DNA of 64,000 nt from Streptomyces sp. 2131.1 (lineage in GTDB: Bacteria > Actinomycetota > Actinomycetes > Streptomycetales > Streptomycetaceae). The first letter of the stretch is position 1. Each line of letters begins with the position of its first letter. Below, in pieces: positions 52,117-60,070 of the stretch. Made by a program: the position numbers and the translations under genes. Under the pieces are notes generated by a model, which searched no databases, had not been told where the DNA came from, and was given only the letters and a program-made list of their open reading frames with translations. The stretch lies in contig NZ_FNSY01000001.1 of NCBI RefSeq assembly GCF_900105515.1, positions 2,294,001-2,358,000 of the forward strand, written 5' to 3'.

Positions 52117-53295
52117 CTAGTAGACCGGCTTCTCGGGCTCGATCTGGTTGACCCAGCCGATCACGCCGCCGCCCAGGTGGACCGCGTCGGCGAAGCCCGC
52201 CGACTTGAGGACCGCGAGGACTTCCGCACTGCGGACACCCGTCTTGCAGTTCAGGACGATGCGACGGTCCTGGGGGAGGTCCTGGAGGGCGTTGCCCATC
52301 AGGAACTCGTTCTTCGGGACCAGCCGGGAGCCCGGGATCGACACGATCTCGTACTCGTTCGGCTCGCGGACGTCGATGATCTCGATCTTCTCGTCGGCGT
52401 CGATCCACTCCTTGAGCTGCTTCGGAGTGATCGTCGAACCGGCCGCCGCCTCCTGGGCCTCCTCGGACACGACGCCGCAGAAGGCCTCGTAGTCGATGAG
52501 CTCGGTGACGGTGGGGTTCTCACCGCAGACCGCGCAGTCGGGGTCCTTGCGGACCTTGACCTGCCGGTACTGCATCTCCAGGGCGTCGTAGATCATCAGC
52601 CGGCCGACCAGCGGGTCGCCGATGCCGGCGAGCAGCTTGATGGCCTCGTTGACCTGGATGGAGCCGATGGAGGCGCAGAGCACGCCGAGGACGCCGCCCT
52701 CGGCGCAGGACGGAACCATGCCCGGCGGGGGCGGCTCCGGGTAGAGGCAGCGGTAGCAGGGGCCGTGCTCGGACCAGAACACGGACGCCTGGCCGTCGAA
52801 GCGGTAGATCGAGCCCCAGACGTAGGGCTTGTTCAGCAGGACCGCGGCGTCGTTGACGAGATAGCGGGTGGCGAAGTTGTCCGTGCCGTCCACGATCAGG
52901 TCGTACTGGGAGAAGATGTCCATCACGTTGTCGGCTTCGAGCCGCTCCTCGTGAAGGACCACGTTGACCAGGGGGTTGATGCCCTGGACGGTCTCCTTGG
53001 CCGACAGGGCCTTGGACTTGCCGATGTCGCCCTGGCTGTGGATGACCTGGCGCTGCAGGTTCGACTCGTCGACCTCGTCGAACTCCACGATGCCGAGCGT
53101 GCCGACACCGGCGGCGGCCATGTACATCAGGGCCGGCGAACCGAGGCCGCCGGCGCCGACACAGAGCACCTTCGCGTTCTTCAGCCGCTTCTGCCCGTCC
53201 ATCCCGACATCCGGGATGATCAGGTGGCGGGAGTACCTGCGGACCTCGTCGACGGTGAGCTCAGCAGCTGGCTCGACCAGGGGTGGCAGCGACAC
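52117..53295 (-). CDS. moeZ: MoeZ: adenylyltransferase/sulfurtransferase
   Basis: A 392-residue fusion of a MoeB-like E1 domain and a rhodanese domain. The E1 part has GAGGLGSPALMYMAAAG (nucleotide loop), the adenylation Arg in ESNLQRQVIHSQ, catalytic-Cys region and the zinc Cys pairs CYRC and CAVC. The rhodanese part has IIDVREPNEYEIVSIPGS and the persulfide Cys in LNCKTGVRS. It activates and thiocarboxylates ubiquitin-like sulfur carriers (MoaD, CysO, ThiS-like) for molybdopterin, cysteine and related synthesis. GTG 53295 is the start. A perfect sigma-R promoter lies 67-93 nt upstream, fitting the role of MoeZ in sulfur supply under thiol stress. Confidence 0.95.
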   Translation of the reverse strand: MSLPPLVEPAAELTVDEVRRYSRHLIIPDVGMDGQKRLKNAKVLCVGAGGLGSPALMYMAAAGVGTLGIVEFDEVDESNLQRQVIHSQGDIGKSKALSAKETVQGINPLVNVVLHEERLEADNVMDIFSQYDLIVDGTDNFATRYLVNDAAVLLNKPYVWGSIYRFDGQASVFWSEHGPCYRCLYPEPPPPGMVPSCAEGGVLGVLCASIGSIQVNEAIKLLAGIGDPLVGRLMIYDALEMQYRQVKVRKDPDCAVCGENPTVTELIDYEAFCGVVSEEAQEAAAGSTITPKQLKEWIDADEKIEIIDVREPNEYEIVSIPGSRLVPKNEFLMGNALQDLPQDRRIVLNCKTGVRSAEVLAVLKSAGFADAVHLGGGVIGWVNQIEPEKPVY

Positions 53296-53361
53296 AGGAA
53301 CCTCAACAATGCAGGTGGTCGGTTTCTACGTACTTCGACTACGTACGGTTGTTCTTGCCGT

Positions 53362-53388
53362 AACACTGCCACGCCCCCTCTCATTCCG
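53362..53388 (-). promoter_or_regulatory. Sigma-R promoter of moeZ
   Basis: CGGAAT (53388-53383) and GTT (53364-53362) with exactly 18 nt between. It overlaps the last codons of the upstream spherulin-4-like gene (stop at 53381). The start would be near 53355. Confidence 0.88.
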
Positions 53389-54208
53389 AGATACCAGGTC
53401 CGATCCGCGAGACGATTTCGTCCCAGTACCTGGGCAGTGCCGCGAATGGGTCGCTTTGTCCGCGACCGTTCCCCGGACCCGCGCGACCGCCTCGGTCGGT
53501 GAAGAAGATCGTCCCCGCGCCCTGCCAGCGGGCGATGCGCATCGCCTCCTCCAGATGCGTGCGCGGGACGCCGTGCACGAAGTGCGCGAACCGGCCGGGC
53601 GGATAGTCGGCCGTCCACTCCGCCACCTGCGACCAGCGGTAGTCGCTCCACGCGCCCCGGAACGTCACCAGCTGGTCCCCCGTCTCGGCGTAGCCCGGGT
53701 ACGGGTGCGTGTCGTGCCCCAGCACGACATGCCCGCCGCCCCTCCCCAGGAACGCCCGCAGGGTGCCGGTGAGCCGCCGCACGCCGGGCAGACCGGCGCG
53801 GTCGGCCGGACAGCGGTCGAGGTAGAAGCCGTCCACCCGGTACCAGTCGAGGAACGACCGGGCGTCGGCGAGCAGTTCCCCGAAGGGCCGGGCCCCGTGG
53901 GCGAGGTCGAGCTGCCCGAGGAGCCCGCCGCCCGCCGCCCGCACGGTGTCGACGGGCTCCCCGTCGCGCAGCGCGCGGGCCCGGGCGTTGCGCAGCCGGC
54001 CCGCCGCCTCCAGACAGTGCGGGTCGGGCCTGCTGCCGGGGCCGTTGTCGATGTTGAGGACCGCCCAGTGCAGCGGGGTGCCCGGGCGGGTCAGCTCCGC
54101 CCATTCGGCGGGCGCGAGCAGCGGGTGGGCGTAGCCGGGTACGCCGAAGCCGAGCCGGTCGGCGCCGCTGGCGCGGCGGGCGGTGCCGGTACTGGTCAGA
54201 TACGGCAC
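53381..54208 (-). CDS. Spherulin-4/GH114-like glycoside hydrolase family protein
   Basis: A 275-residue TIM-barrel type protein of the spherulin-4 family. Diagnostic strings are VPGYAHPLLAPAEWAEL, VLNIDNGPGSRPDPHCLEA, a strand ending in GQLDLAHG, the acidic DWYRVDGFYLDRCPAD (about residue 125), VVLGHDTHPYPGYAETGDQL and FRGAWSDYRWSQ. Related domains hydrolyse partially deacetylated galactosamine-type exopolysaccharides (the hydrolase part of PelA). No signal peptide is visible with the GTG at 54208, which has GGAGG 5 nt upstream and overlaps the epimerase gene. It may therefore act inside the cell or be exported differently. Confidence 0.75.
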   Translation of the reverse strand: MPYLTSTGTARRASGADRLGFGVPGYAHPLLAPAEWAELTRPGTPLHWAVLNIDNGPGSRPDPHCLEAAGRLRNARARALRDGEPVDTVRAAGGGLLGQLDLAHGARPFGELLADARSFLDWYRVDGFYLDRCPADRAGLPGVRRLTGTLRAFLGRGGGHVVLGHDTHPYPGYAETGDQLVTFRGAWSDYRWSQVAEWTADYPPGRFAHFVHGVPRTHLEEAMRIARWQGAGTIFFTDRGGRAGPGNGRGQSDPFAALPRYWDEIVSRIGPGISE

Positions 54209-55161
54209 GCCGCCTCCATCCAGATGTCGGCCAGGGACTCCTCCAGGTTGATCCGGGGGCGCCAGCCGAGCCGGTCCCGGGCGGTGCGGACGTCGGCCTG
54301 CTGCCAGGCGCCGCAGCCGTCCGGGTACGGGGACGGGGTGGCCGAGAGGTGCTCGATGACCGACTCGGACGAGGTGCGGGGGGCGTGGATGGGGAGGCGC
54401 GCGGGGGGCGTGTCCAGCTCGTGGAGCGCGCCGGCGTATCCGGCGACCTTGGCGAGGACGGCCGCCGCGTCGCGCAGCCGGACGGCGCGGCCGGTGCCGA
54501 TGTTGACGACGCCCTGCGCGGCGGAGAGGGAGGCGGCATGCACGGCCCGCGCCACATCGCGTACGTCGACGAAGTCCCGCTGCACCCCGAGGCCGCTGAG
54601 CTTCAGCTCGCCGTCGCCGGACTGCATGGTGCGGCGCATGGCCTCGGCGAGCCGGCCGAGCGGGGAGCCGGCCGGGGTCCCGGGACCGACCGGCGAGAAG
54701 ACCCGCAGCACGACCGCGTCGAGGCCGGAGCCGAGGACGAGCTCGGTGGCGGCGAGCTTGCTGACGCCGTACGGGCCGCCGGGGCGCGGGATGGCGTCCT
54801 CGGCGGTGGAGGACCCTGGCTGGGAGGGCCCGTACTCCGAGGCGCAGCCGACCTGGACGAGGCGGGCGGTGCAGCGGCTGCGCCGCATGGCCTCGCAGAC
54901 GGTGGCGACGGCGACGGTGTTGTGCCGGGTGAGGTCGCGGGCGCCGCCCCGGGTCGCGCCGGCGCAGTTGACGACGACGCCGGGATGCACGGCGTCGAGG
55001 AAGCGGGTGAGCGCTCCGGGGCTGCCGTTCGCGAGGTCGAACCGTACGTCGGCGTCGTCGCCGCGGCCGAGTGCGGTGAGGTGGACGGCGGGGTCGGCGA
55101 GCAGCCGGTCGGCCACGAACCGGCCGATGAATCCGTTGGCTCCGAGCAGCAGCACCCTCAT
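54196..55161 (-). CDS. NAD-dependent sugar epimerase/dehydratase
   Basis: A 321-residue extended SDR enzyme of the nucleotide-sugar epimerase type. The Rossmann loop LLLGANGFIGRFVADRL is at the N-terminus, a Ser-rich catalytic strand VQVGCASEYGPS near 125, and the YGVSKLAATEL catalytic Tyr/Lys near 150. QRDFVDVRDVARAVHAA near 215 is typical of UDP-sugar enzymes. The Ser of SxSE may be replaced by Cys/Ala-Ser, so the exact reaction is uncertain. It overlaps the spherulin-4-like gene at its end and sits between that gene and a membrane protein and glycosyltransferase, which suggests a sugar-nucleotide supply role for a polysaccharide. Confidence 0.85.
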   Translation of the reverse strand: MRVLLLGANGFIGRFVADRLLADPAVHLTALGRGDDADVRFDLANGSPGALTRFLDAVHPGVVVNCAGATRGGARDLTRHNTVAVATVCEAMRRSRCTARLVQVGCASEYGPSQPGSSTAEDAIPRPGGPYGVSKLAATELVLGSGLDAVVLRVFSPVGPGTPAGSPLGRLAEAMRRTMQSGDGELKLSGLGVQRDFVDVRDVARAVHAASLSAAQGVVNIGTGRAVRLRDAAAVLAKVAGYAGALHELDTPPARLPIHAPRTSSESVIEHLSATPSPYPDGCGAWQQADVRTARDRLGWRPRINLEESLADIWMEAACRI

Positions 55162-55217
55162 CGCGCACCGCCTTGGGGCCGACGGCGGGCTGCCGGTGCG
55201 GGGGATTGCGGGGTCAT
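55158..55217 (-). CDS. 19-codon leader ORF coupled to the epimerase gene
   Basis: ATG at 55217 has the strongest ribosome binding site in the area (AAGGAG, 8 nt spacing). The frame encodes MTPQSPAPAARRRPQGGAR and stops by overlapping the epimerase ATG (ATGA). The epimerase itself has only a weak site (GGCGGTG). This looks like a translational-coupling leader peptide, but it is short and could be chance. Confidence 0.45.
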   Translation of the reverse strand: MTPQSPAPAARRRPQGGAR

Positions 55218-55302
55218 GTCGGTGTCTCCTTGGGGAAGTTTCGTACGGTTCGGGTGGTGACGGCCCGCGGCGTCGGCTCCGCGGACCGGCTCGGGGGCCG
55301 CC

Positions 55303-56628
55303 TCAGGGGGCGGCGTGTGCGGACGCCCTGGAGAGGGCGAGGGTGGCGGTGATCAGCAGGCCGAGGGCGGCCGCGCCGCAGGCGAGCGCGGGGACGGCCC
55401 CGGCGCCCGCCGCTTCGACGAGGGCGTCGACCGGGCGGGCGACGGCGTGGAGCCCGGGCAGCCGGCCGGCCAGGATCAGGGCGGGGGCGGCGGCCTCGAC
55501 CGCGCAGGCGGCGGCGAGTCCGGTGGCGGCGGGTTCGGGGAAACCGTGGACGGCCAACAGCCGGGCCAGCAGGAGCAGCAGCCCGAGGGCGGCGGCCCCG
55601 ACCGGTGCGCCGCCGCTGCCGAGTCCCAGGCGGGCCAGGTACAGCAGCACGGCGAGCGTGCAGAGGAAGAGCGCGACGACGCCGAAGAGCAGGGGGCGCG
55701 CGCCGGCCGCGAACTCCTCCAGAGCGTGGCTGCCGTGCAGTCTGCGGTGGGCGGACAGGGCGAAGATGTGGGCGCACCAGGCGGCGGGCGCCACCGCCAC
55801 GGCGAGCGCCGGCAGGGGTGCCGGGGTCAGCGTCCAGGGGCCTTCCGGGCCCCCGCTGAGGACTTGGTGCAACAGCGCGTCGCCGTACAGCACGTAGCCG
55901 AGCAGCCAGCAGACGCACAGGGCCGCGGTGCCGGAGAAGCGGGGCTCGGCGCGCAGCGGGCCGGTGCGCACGGCGAGGACGAGCACGACGAGCGTGAGCA
56001 GGGCCCCACCGCAGCCGATGGCGAGCCGTGCGTCGCCGCCGAGCAGCCCGTCGGTGAGCCGGAGAGCGCCGAACGTCGACAGGCAGGCGGCGCCCGGCAG
56101 CAGCGCCCGCAGGGTCCAGGCAGCGCGCGTGGTGACGTCGCGCGCCGGAGCGGGGCCCGTCGCGACGGACTCCCCCGCGACCGCGGGGACCCGGGCGAAG
56201 AGCTCCTCGGCGAGCGAGAACACGTCCCGGTGCCGGTAGCGGGCGGCGGTCCGGTCGGTGACCCCGTGCGCCTCAAGACCCGCGGCGATCTCCAGCGGAT
56301 CGACGGCCCGCTCACACAGCTCCCGGTGCCGGTGCATGAGAGCCCGCACCGGATCGGCGGTCCCCCGCCGCCCGGCGACGGCCTTGCGCACGGCGGCGTT
56401 ACGGGCGGCGTGCGGGTGAGCGGCGTGCGCGACCTCCGGGGGGCGTACGGGGGCGTGCGCGGGCGCTTCCGGCGAAGAACCGTTCACTGCGGAACCGGCG
56501 CGCGCGGGCGCGTCGGGCGAGGAGCCTTCCGCCATGGCACCGGCGTGCGCGGGCGCGCCTCCGGTGGTGTGCGCCGACTCCCCCGGCGCGCTCCCCTCAA
56601 GGGCGTCCTCGTGGCCCTCGCGGCTCAT
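55303..56628 (-). CDS. Polytopic membrane protein of the polysaccharide-type cluster
   Basis: A 441-residue protein. The first about 100 residues are Ala/Gly/Pro/His-rich and disordered-looking. Residues about 105-165 are a conserved helical module (LMHRHRELCERAVDPLEIAA and RTAARYRHRDVFSLAEELFA). The rest has about nine hydrophobic segments. It could be the transporter or scaffold partner of the neighbouring PelF-like glycosyltransferase, in the place PelG takes in Pel operons. I cannot show homology to PelG by eye. ATG 56628 is preceded by GGAGG. The gap to the glycosyltransferase gene is 46 bp. Confidence 0.7.
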   Translation of the reverse strand: MSREGHEDALEGSAPGESAHTTGGAPAHAGAMAEGSSPDAPARAGSAVNGSSPEAPAHAPVRPPEVAHAAHPHAARNAAVRKAVAGRRGTADPVRALMHRHRELCERAVDPLEIAAGLEAHGVTDRTAARYRHRDVFSLAEELFARVPAVAGESVATGPAPARDVTTRAAWTLRALLPGAACLSTFGALRLTDGLLGGDARLAIGCGGALLTLVVLVLAVRTGPLRAEPRFSGTAALCVCWLLGYVLYGDALLHQVLSGGPEGPWTLTPAPLPALAVAVAPAAWCAHIFALSAHRRLHGSHALEEFAAGARPLLFGVVALFLCTLAVLLYLARLGLGSGGAPVGAAALGLLLLLARLLAVHGFPEPAATGLAAACAVEAAAPALILAGRLPGLHAVARPVDALVEAAGAGAVPALACGAAALGLLITATLALSRASAHAAP

Positions 56629-56674
56629 CGTCGTTCCTCCGTGCTGCTGTTCGGCCGGGCCCGTCGGCCCGTGG

Positions 56675-58531
56675 TCACGCATCGCTGCCCCCGGCGCCCG
56701 CCCAGCTCGGGGTGCGGCCGGCGCGTTCGTCCCCGTCCGGGACCGGCCAGTGGTCCCGGACGTGGGCTTCCGGCGGGGTGGCGAAGGGGCGCGGGGTGTC
56801 GTCGGCGGGCAGGAACCTCTCGCGCACCGGGGCCCGTGCGATCAGGTCCAGGTAGATCCCGCGGAAGGCGGCCAGGTTCTGCTCGACCGTGAAGAGCTCG
56901 AGCGCCCGGGCGCGCGCCGCCGCACCCAGGCGTGCACGGCGCGCAGGGTCGCGCAGGAGCGCGACGCACGCGTCCGCGAGCGCCCGGGGGTTGCGCGGCG
57001 GGACCACGAGGCCCGTGCCGCCGATGACCTCGACGACCGCGCCGACGTCCGTGGAGACCGTGGCCCGGCCGCAGAACATCGCCTCGACCAGGCTGATCGG
57101 GAAGCCCTCGACGACGCTGGAGAGCACCACGACGCCGCCGGCCCCGTACGCCTGGGCCAGGTCGGGCACCTCGGGTCCGCCGATCTCCTCGAAGGTGACC
57201 GGCCCCTCCCCGTCGCCCGCTGTCCGGTCGAAGTCGCCTGCGGGCTCGTCGGAGTCGCGCACGGTCCCGTCGGAGGCGCGCACGGGCCCGTCGAGGTCGC
57301 CCGCCGCCCCGTCGGAGGGGAAGAGCTGGGCGGCCAAGGTGCGGCAGCGCTCCAAGTAGGCGGCGCCCGCCGGGTCCTGGGCCGGGGCCCCGATGATCCG
57401 CAGCCGGGCCTCCGGCTCGGCGAGGCGCACCTCGGCGAAGGCGTGCAGCAGGGCGATCAGGTCCTTGGCGGGCTCGATGCGGCCGACCCAGACGAGCGTG
57501 TCGGGCCCGCCGTCGTCCTCGCTCTCGCCGAGCGCCGCGAACCGGGCGGACTCCATGCCGGGGTAGACGGTCCGCACCTTCGCGGGGTCGGCGCCGCACC
57601 GCTCCTGCCAGCGGCGGGCGTGGGTGTTGCCGGGGGTGACGAGCGCGGCCTGCCGGTAGACCTCGGTGGCGAGCAGCCCGTGGAAGTTGGCGAGGAGCGC
57701 CCGCACCGGTGCGCCGGCCGGGGCGCCGCCGGACGCGAGGTAGTGCGCCCGGACCCGCACGGCGTGCTCGGTGACCAGCAGCGGGACGCCGAAGAAGCGT
57801 TTGGCCAGCAGACCCGGGAGGGCGGCGACGCCGCCTGCCGTGGCATGGCAGAGGTCGACGGCTCCGAGGCCGTCCTCGTCGTACCAGTCGAGGGAGAGGG
57901 GGCGCAGCGCCCGGTCCAGTTCGGCGGTGAAGGCGAGGAGGTCGGCGACGGAGGCGGTCTGGACTGTGCGTCCGGTGCCGGGCGCCCGGCAAGCGGCCTC
58001 CAGGATGCGCACGGCCGTCTCGGAGCGCAGGGCGGCGGGCAGTCCGCCGTACTCGAAGGCGAGTTCGGCGAGTCCGTAGAGGCCGCGCGTGAACCGCTCG
58101 TCCGCGAGCCGGGACGCGGCGCCTTCCGTACGGGCGCCGGTCCCGGCGTCCGCCGTCTCGCCCCTGTCGCCGTCCGCCGCACCGCAGACCGCGGCCGCCA
58201 GGTCCGCGAAGCGGGTGGTGAAGAGGCGGCGTTCGCGCCGGGCGTAGGTCCGCGCGCCCCCTCCGGTGAGCAGCCGGGCGAGCGGCCCCCGGGGGGCGTG
58301 CAGGCCGAGGGTCTCCTCGTCAGCGGTCCACAGGGGCGCCGTCCGCACGCCGACGACCTGGGCCGGCAGCCGGACCCAGCCCTGCGCCTCCTGTTCGGCG
58401 GAGCGGCTGAGCGCGAAGAGGTCGAACTCGTGCTGCGCGAGCCCGCGTACCAGACGGTCGCACCAGAGTCTGGACTCACCGGTCGCGTACGGATAGCCAC
58501 CGTCGGTGAGCAGTCCGATCCGCACGAGCAC
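56675..58531 (-). CDS. PelF-like GT4 glycosyltransferase (DUF3492 type)
   Basis: A 618-residue family-4 glycosyltransferase with the PelF/DUF3492 N-terminal domain: RIGLLTDGGYPYATGESRLW at the start, FDLFALSRS, and VDLCHATAGGVAALPGLLAK around 235. The GT-B donor half has TVYPGMESARF, LVWVGRIEPAKDLIALL (about 355), and the nucleotide-sugar-binding VVLSSVVEGFPISLVEAMFC (E-x7-E, about 500). An Asp/Gly-rich insertion of about 60 residues (around 430-470) is unusual. In Pel systems PelF polymerises amino sugars from UDP donors. Start is the GTG at 58531. A 16-bp hairpin lies in its leader. Confidence 0.85.
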   Translation of the reverse strand: MLVRIGLLTDGGYPYATGESRLWCDRLVRGLAQHEFDLFALSRSAEQEAQGWVRLPAQVVGVRTAPLWTADEETLGLHAPRGPLARLLTGGGARTYARRERRLFTTRFADLAAAVCGAADGDRGETADAGTGARTEGAASRLADERFTRGLYGLAELAFEYGGLPAALRSETAVRILEAACRAPGTGRTVQTASVADLLAFTAELDRALRPLSLDWYDEDGLGAVDLCHATAGGVAALPGLLAKRFFGVPLLVTEHAVRVRAHYLASGGAPAGAPVRALLANFHGLLATEVYRQAALVTPGNTHARRWQERCGADPAKVRTVYPGMESARFAALGESEDDGGPDTLVWVGRIEPAKDLIALLHAFAEVRLAEPEARLRIIGAPAQDPAGAAYLERCRTLAAQLFPSDGAAGDLDGPVRASDGTVRDSDEPAGDFDRTAGDGEGPVTFEEIGGPEVPDLAQAYGAGGVVVLSSVVEGFPISLVEAMFCGRATVSTDVGAVVEVIGGTGLVVPPRNPRALADACVALLRDPARRARLGAAARARALELFTVEQNLAAFRGIYLDLIARAPVRERFLPADDTPRPFATPPEAHVRDHWPVPDGDERAGRTPSWAGAGGSDA

Positions 58532-58604
58532 ACCCCCGATCTCCCTTGTGAGCGGCCACCGTTGGATCGGCGACTCGCGGCGGGACGACCGTAAGCGGAT
58601 ACGC

Positions 58605-58640
58605 CGGTGGCGCGACGGACGGTTGTCCGTCGCGCCACCG
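58605..58640. repeat. Perfect inverted repeat in the leader of the glycosyltransferase gene
   Basis: CGGTGGCGCGACGGAC and its complement (16 bp) around GGTT, within the 214-bp gap between the DUF3152 gene end and the glycosyltransferase start. No T tract is present. It may be the terminator of the DUF3152 transcript or a regulatory hairpin. Confidence 0.6.
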
Positions 58641-58745
58641 AAAGGGGTGAACCGGCGTAACTTTCCCGCCCTGATAGCGTTCTGTCGCGCTATAGAGGCG
58701 GAGTGTCACCGAAAGAGTGGCTCACAAAGGCTGCTTGATACCCAC

Positions 58746-60062
58746 TCAGCCCTCGGGATACACCCAGGGGTTGGGGCGGCATTTGATGCCGTTGAGGTCC
58801 AGCGTCTTGGTCTGCTGCTGCATGACCGGCGCGAGCGCGCCCTTCGTCCGGCAGCTCACATGGTTGTGGCCGAGCCGGTGGCCGACCTCGTGGTTGATCA
58901 GCATCTGCCGGTACGGGAACAGCTTGTCCGGGCCGAAGGTGGCGGAACCCTGGGCCCAGCGATAGGCGTTGATCATCACGCGCTCGGTGGCGGCCGAGTC
59001 GCAGGAGACGTTGTCCTCCATGGTGTCCAGGCCCGACTTCTCGCACCACTTCCCGGTCGTGCCGGGGCTCGCCAGGGTGATGACGAAGTCCGGCTTGCCC
59101 TCGGAGATCCGCTCGAAGGTCATGTCGCCGTCGTGCGCCCAGCTCCGGTCGTCGTTGAGGGTCTCCTGGACGGCCCTGGCGAACAGCTGCGCGTCCAGCC
59201 CGAGCCCCTTCTCGACGTCGATCCGGTAGCTGTGCTTCGTCCCCTTGCCGGGCGCCTTCGCGGTACCGGGCACGGTCTCGAACTTGCCCGAACCCGTCAG
59301 CGCCGGGGACAGCGGATAGGGCTTGGCCATCTTCTGTTCGTACGTCAGGGGCTTGACGGCCGCCTCGGGCGAAGGGGTCGTGCGGCCGTCCGAACGGGAG
59401 GCGTCGCCCTGCTCGTCCCGGTCGACACCCGCGGCCTGGGCGGCACCGCTCCCGGAGGTGCGGTCGTGGGCGACCTGGCCGGCCACGACGACCGCGAGCA
59501 CGGTGGTCACCGCCGCAGCGGCGATGCCGGTGAACGTACGCCCCCGGCCGCCCTTGGAGTCCTTGGCCCGGACCGGGCCCGGCTCCGGTTCGGGTTCCTC
59601 GCCGCGCGGCGATTCCGGCTCGCGCGCGTCCCAGTCGGTGACGGAGCGGTACGGGTCCTCGGGCGCCCCGCTCCGCCGGCGCGAGGCGGGCGGCGCGCCG
59701 TCGAACGCCTCGACGAACTCGCGCCGCGGGCCCGGTATGAACGGCCGGGCGCCGGTGGCCTGCTGCTGGTTCGCGGGGTGCGGGACGCCGGGCCGGGCGC
59801 CGGGTGCGGGGGCGCGCGGGCCGGGTCCGCCGGGCGCGCGCATCGGGCCCGCGCCCCAGCCGCCGCCGGGTTCACGCTGTTCGGGGTGTCCGCCGCGCAC
59901 CTCGGGGGCCCCGGGGAGGGGCCCGGCCGCGGGTCCGGCCTGCCGTCTGCGCCGTCCGGTGCCGACGGCGGGCCGGGCGGCCTCGCGCCCCGCCTCGTCC
60001 GCCTCGGTCTGCCCGGTCCCGGGCGCGCTGGGCGCAGGGCCCTTCCGGCTGTGTCGTCCCAC
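58746..60062 (-). CDS. DUF3152 membrane-anchored metzincin-like protein
   Basis: A 438-residue protein. A long Pro/Gly/Arg-rich cytoplasmic N-terminus (1-175) precedes one membrane segment (RTFTGIAAAAVTTVLAVVVA), a linker and the C-terminal DUF3152 domain (about 260-438). That domain carries the extended zinc motif LINHEVGHRLGHNHVSC (HExxHxxGxxH), the metzincin pattern, with Cys residues in GKWCEKS, VSCDSA and KCRPNPW that could form disulfides outside the cell. The conserved actinobacterial family is uncharacterised. GTG 60062 (VGRHSRKG) is chosen because it starts just after the upstream gene stops. The mycobacterial homologue lies directly next to moeZ (from memory). Confidence 0.82.
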   Translation of the reverse strand: MGRHSRKGPAPSAPGTGQTEADEAGREAARPAVGTGRRRRQAGPAAGPLPGAPEVRGGHPEQREPGGGWGAGPMRAPGGPGPRAPAPGARPGVPHPANQQQATGARPFIPGPRREFVEAFDGAPPASRRRSGAPEDPYRSVTDWDAREPESPRGEEPEPEPGPVRAKDSKGGRGRTFTGIAAAAVTTVLAVVVAGQVAHDRTSGSGAAQAAGVDRDEQGDASRSDGRTTPSPEAAVKPLTYEQKMAKPYPLSPALTGSGKFETVPGTAKAPGKGTKHSYRIDVEKGLGLDAQLFARAVQETLNDDRSWAHDGDMTFERISEGKPDFVITLASPGTTGKWCEKSGLDTMEDNVSCDSAATERVMINAYRWAQGSATFGPDKLFPYRQMLINHEVGHRLGHNHVSCRTKGALAPVMQQQTKTLDLNGIKCRPNPWVYPEG

Positions 60063-60070
60063 GCCCTGGA

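Noticed and set aside
55214-55918. A 234-codon minus-strand frame overlapping the cluster membrane protein gene
   Set aside because: It is an alternative frame of the membrane protein gene with Arg-rich, domain-free sequence.
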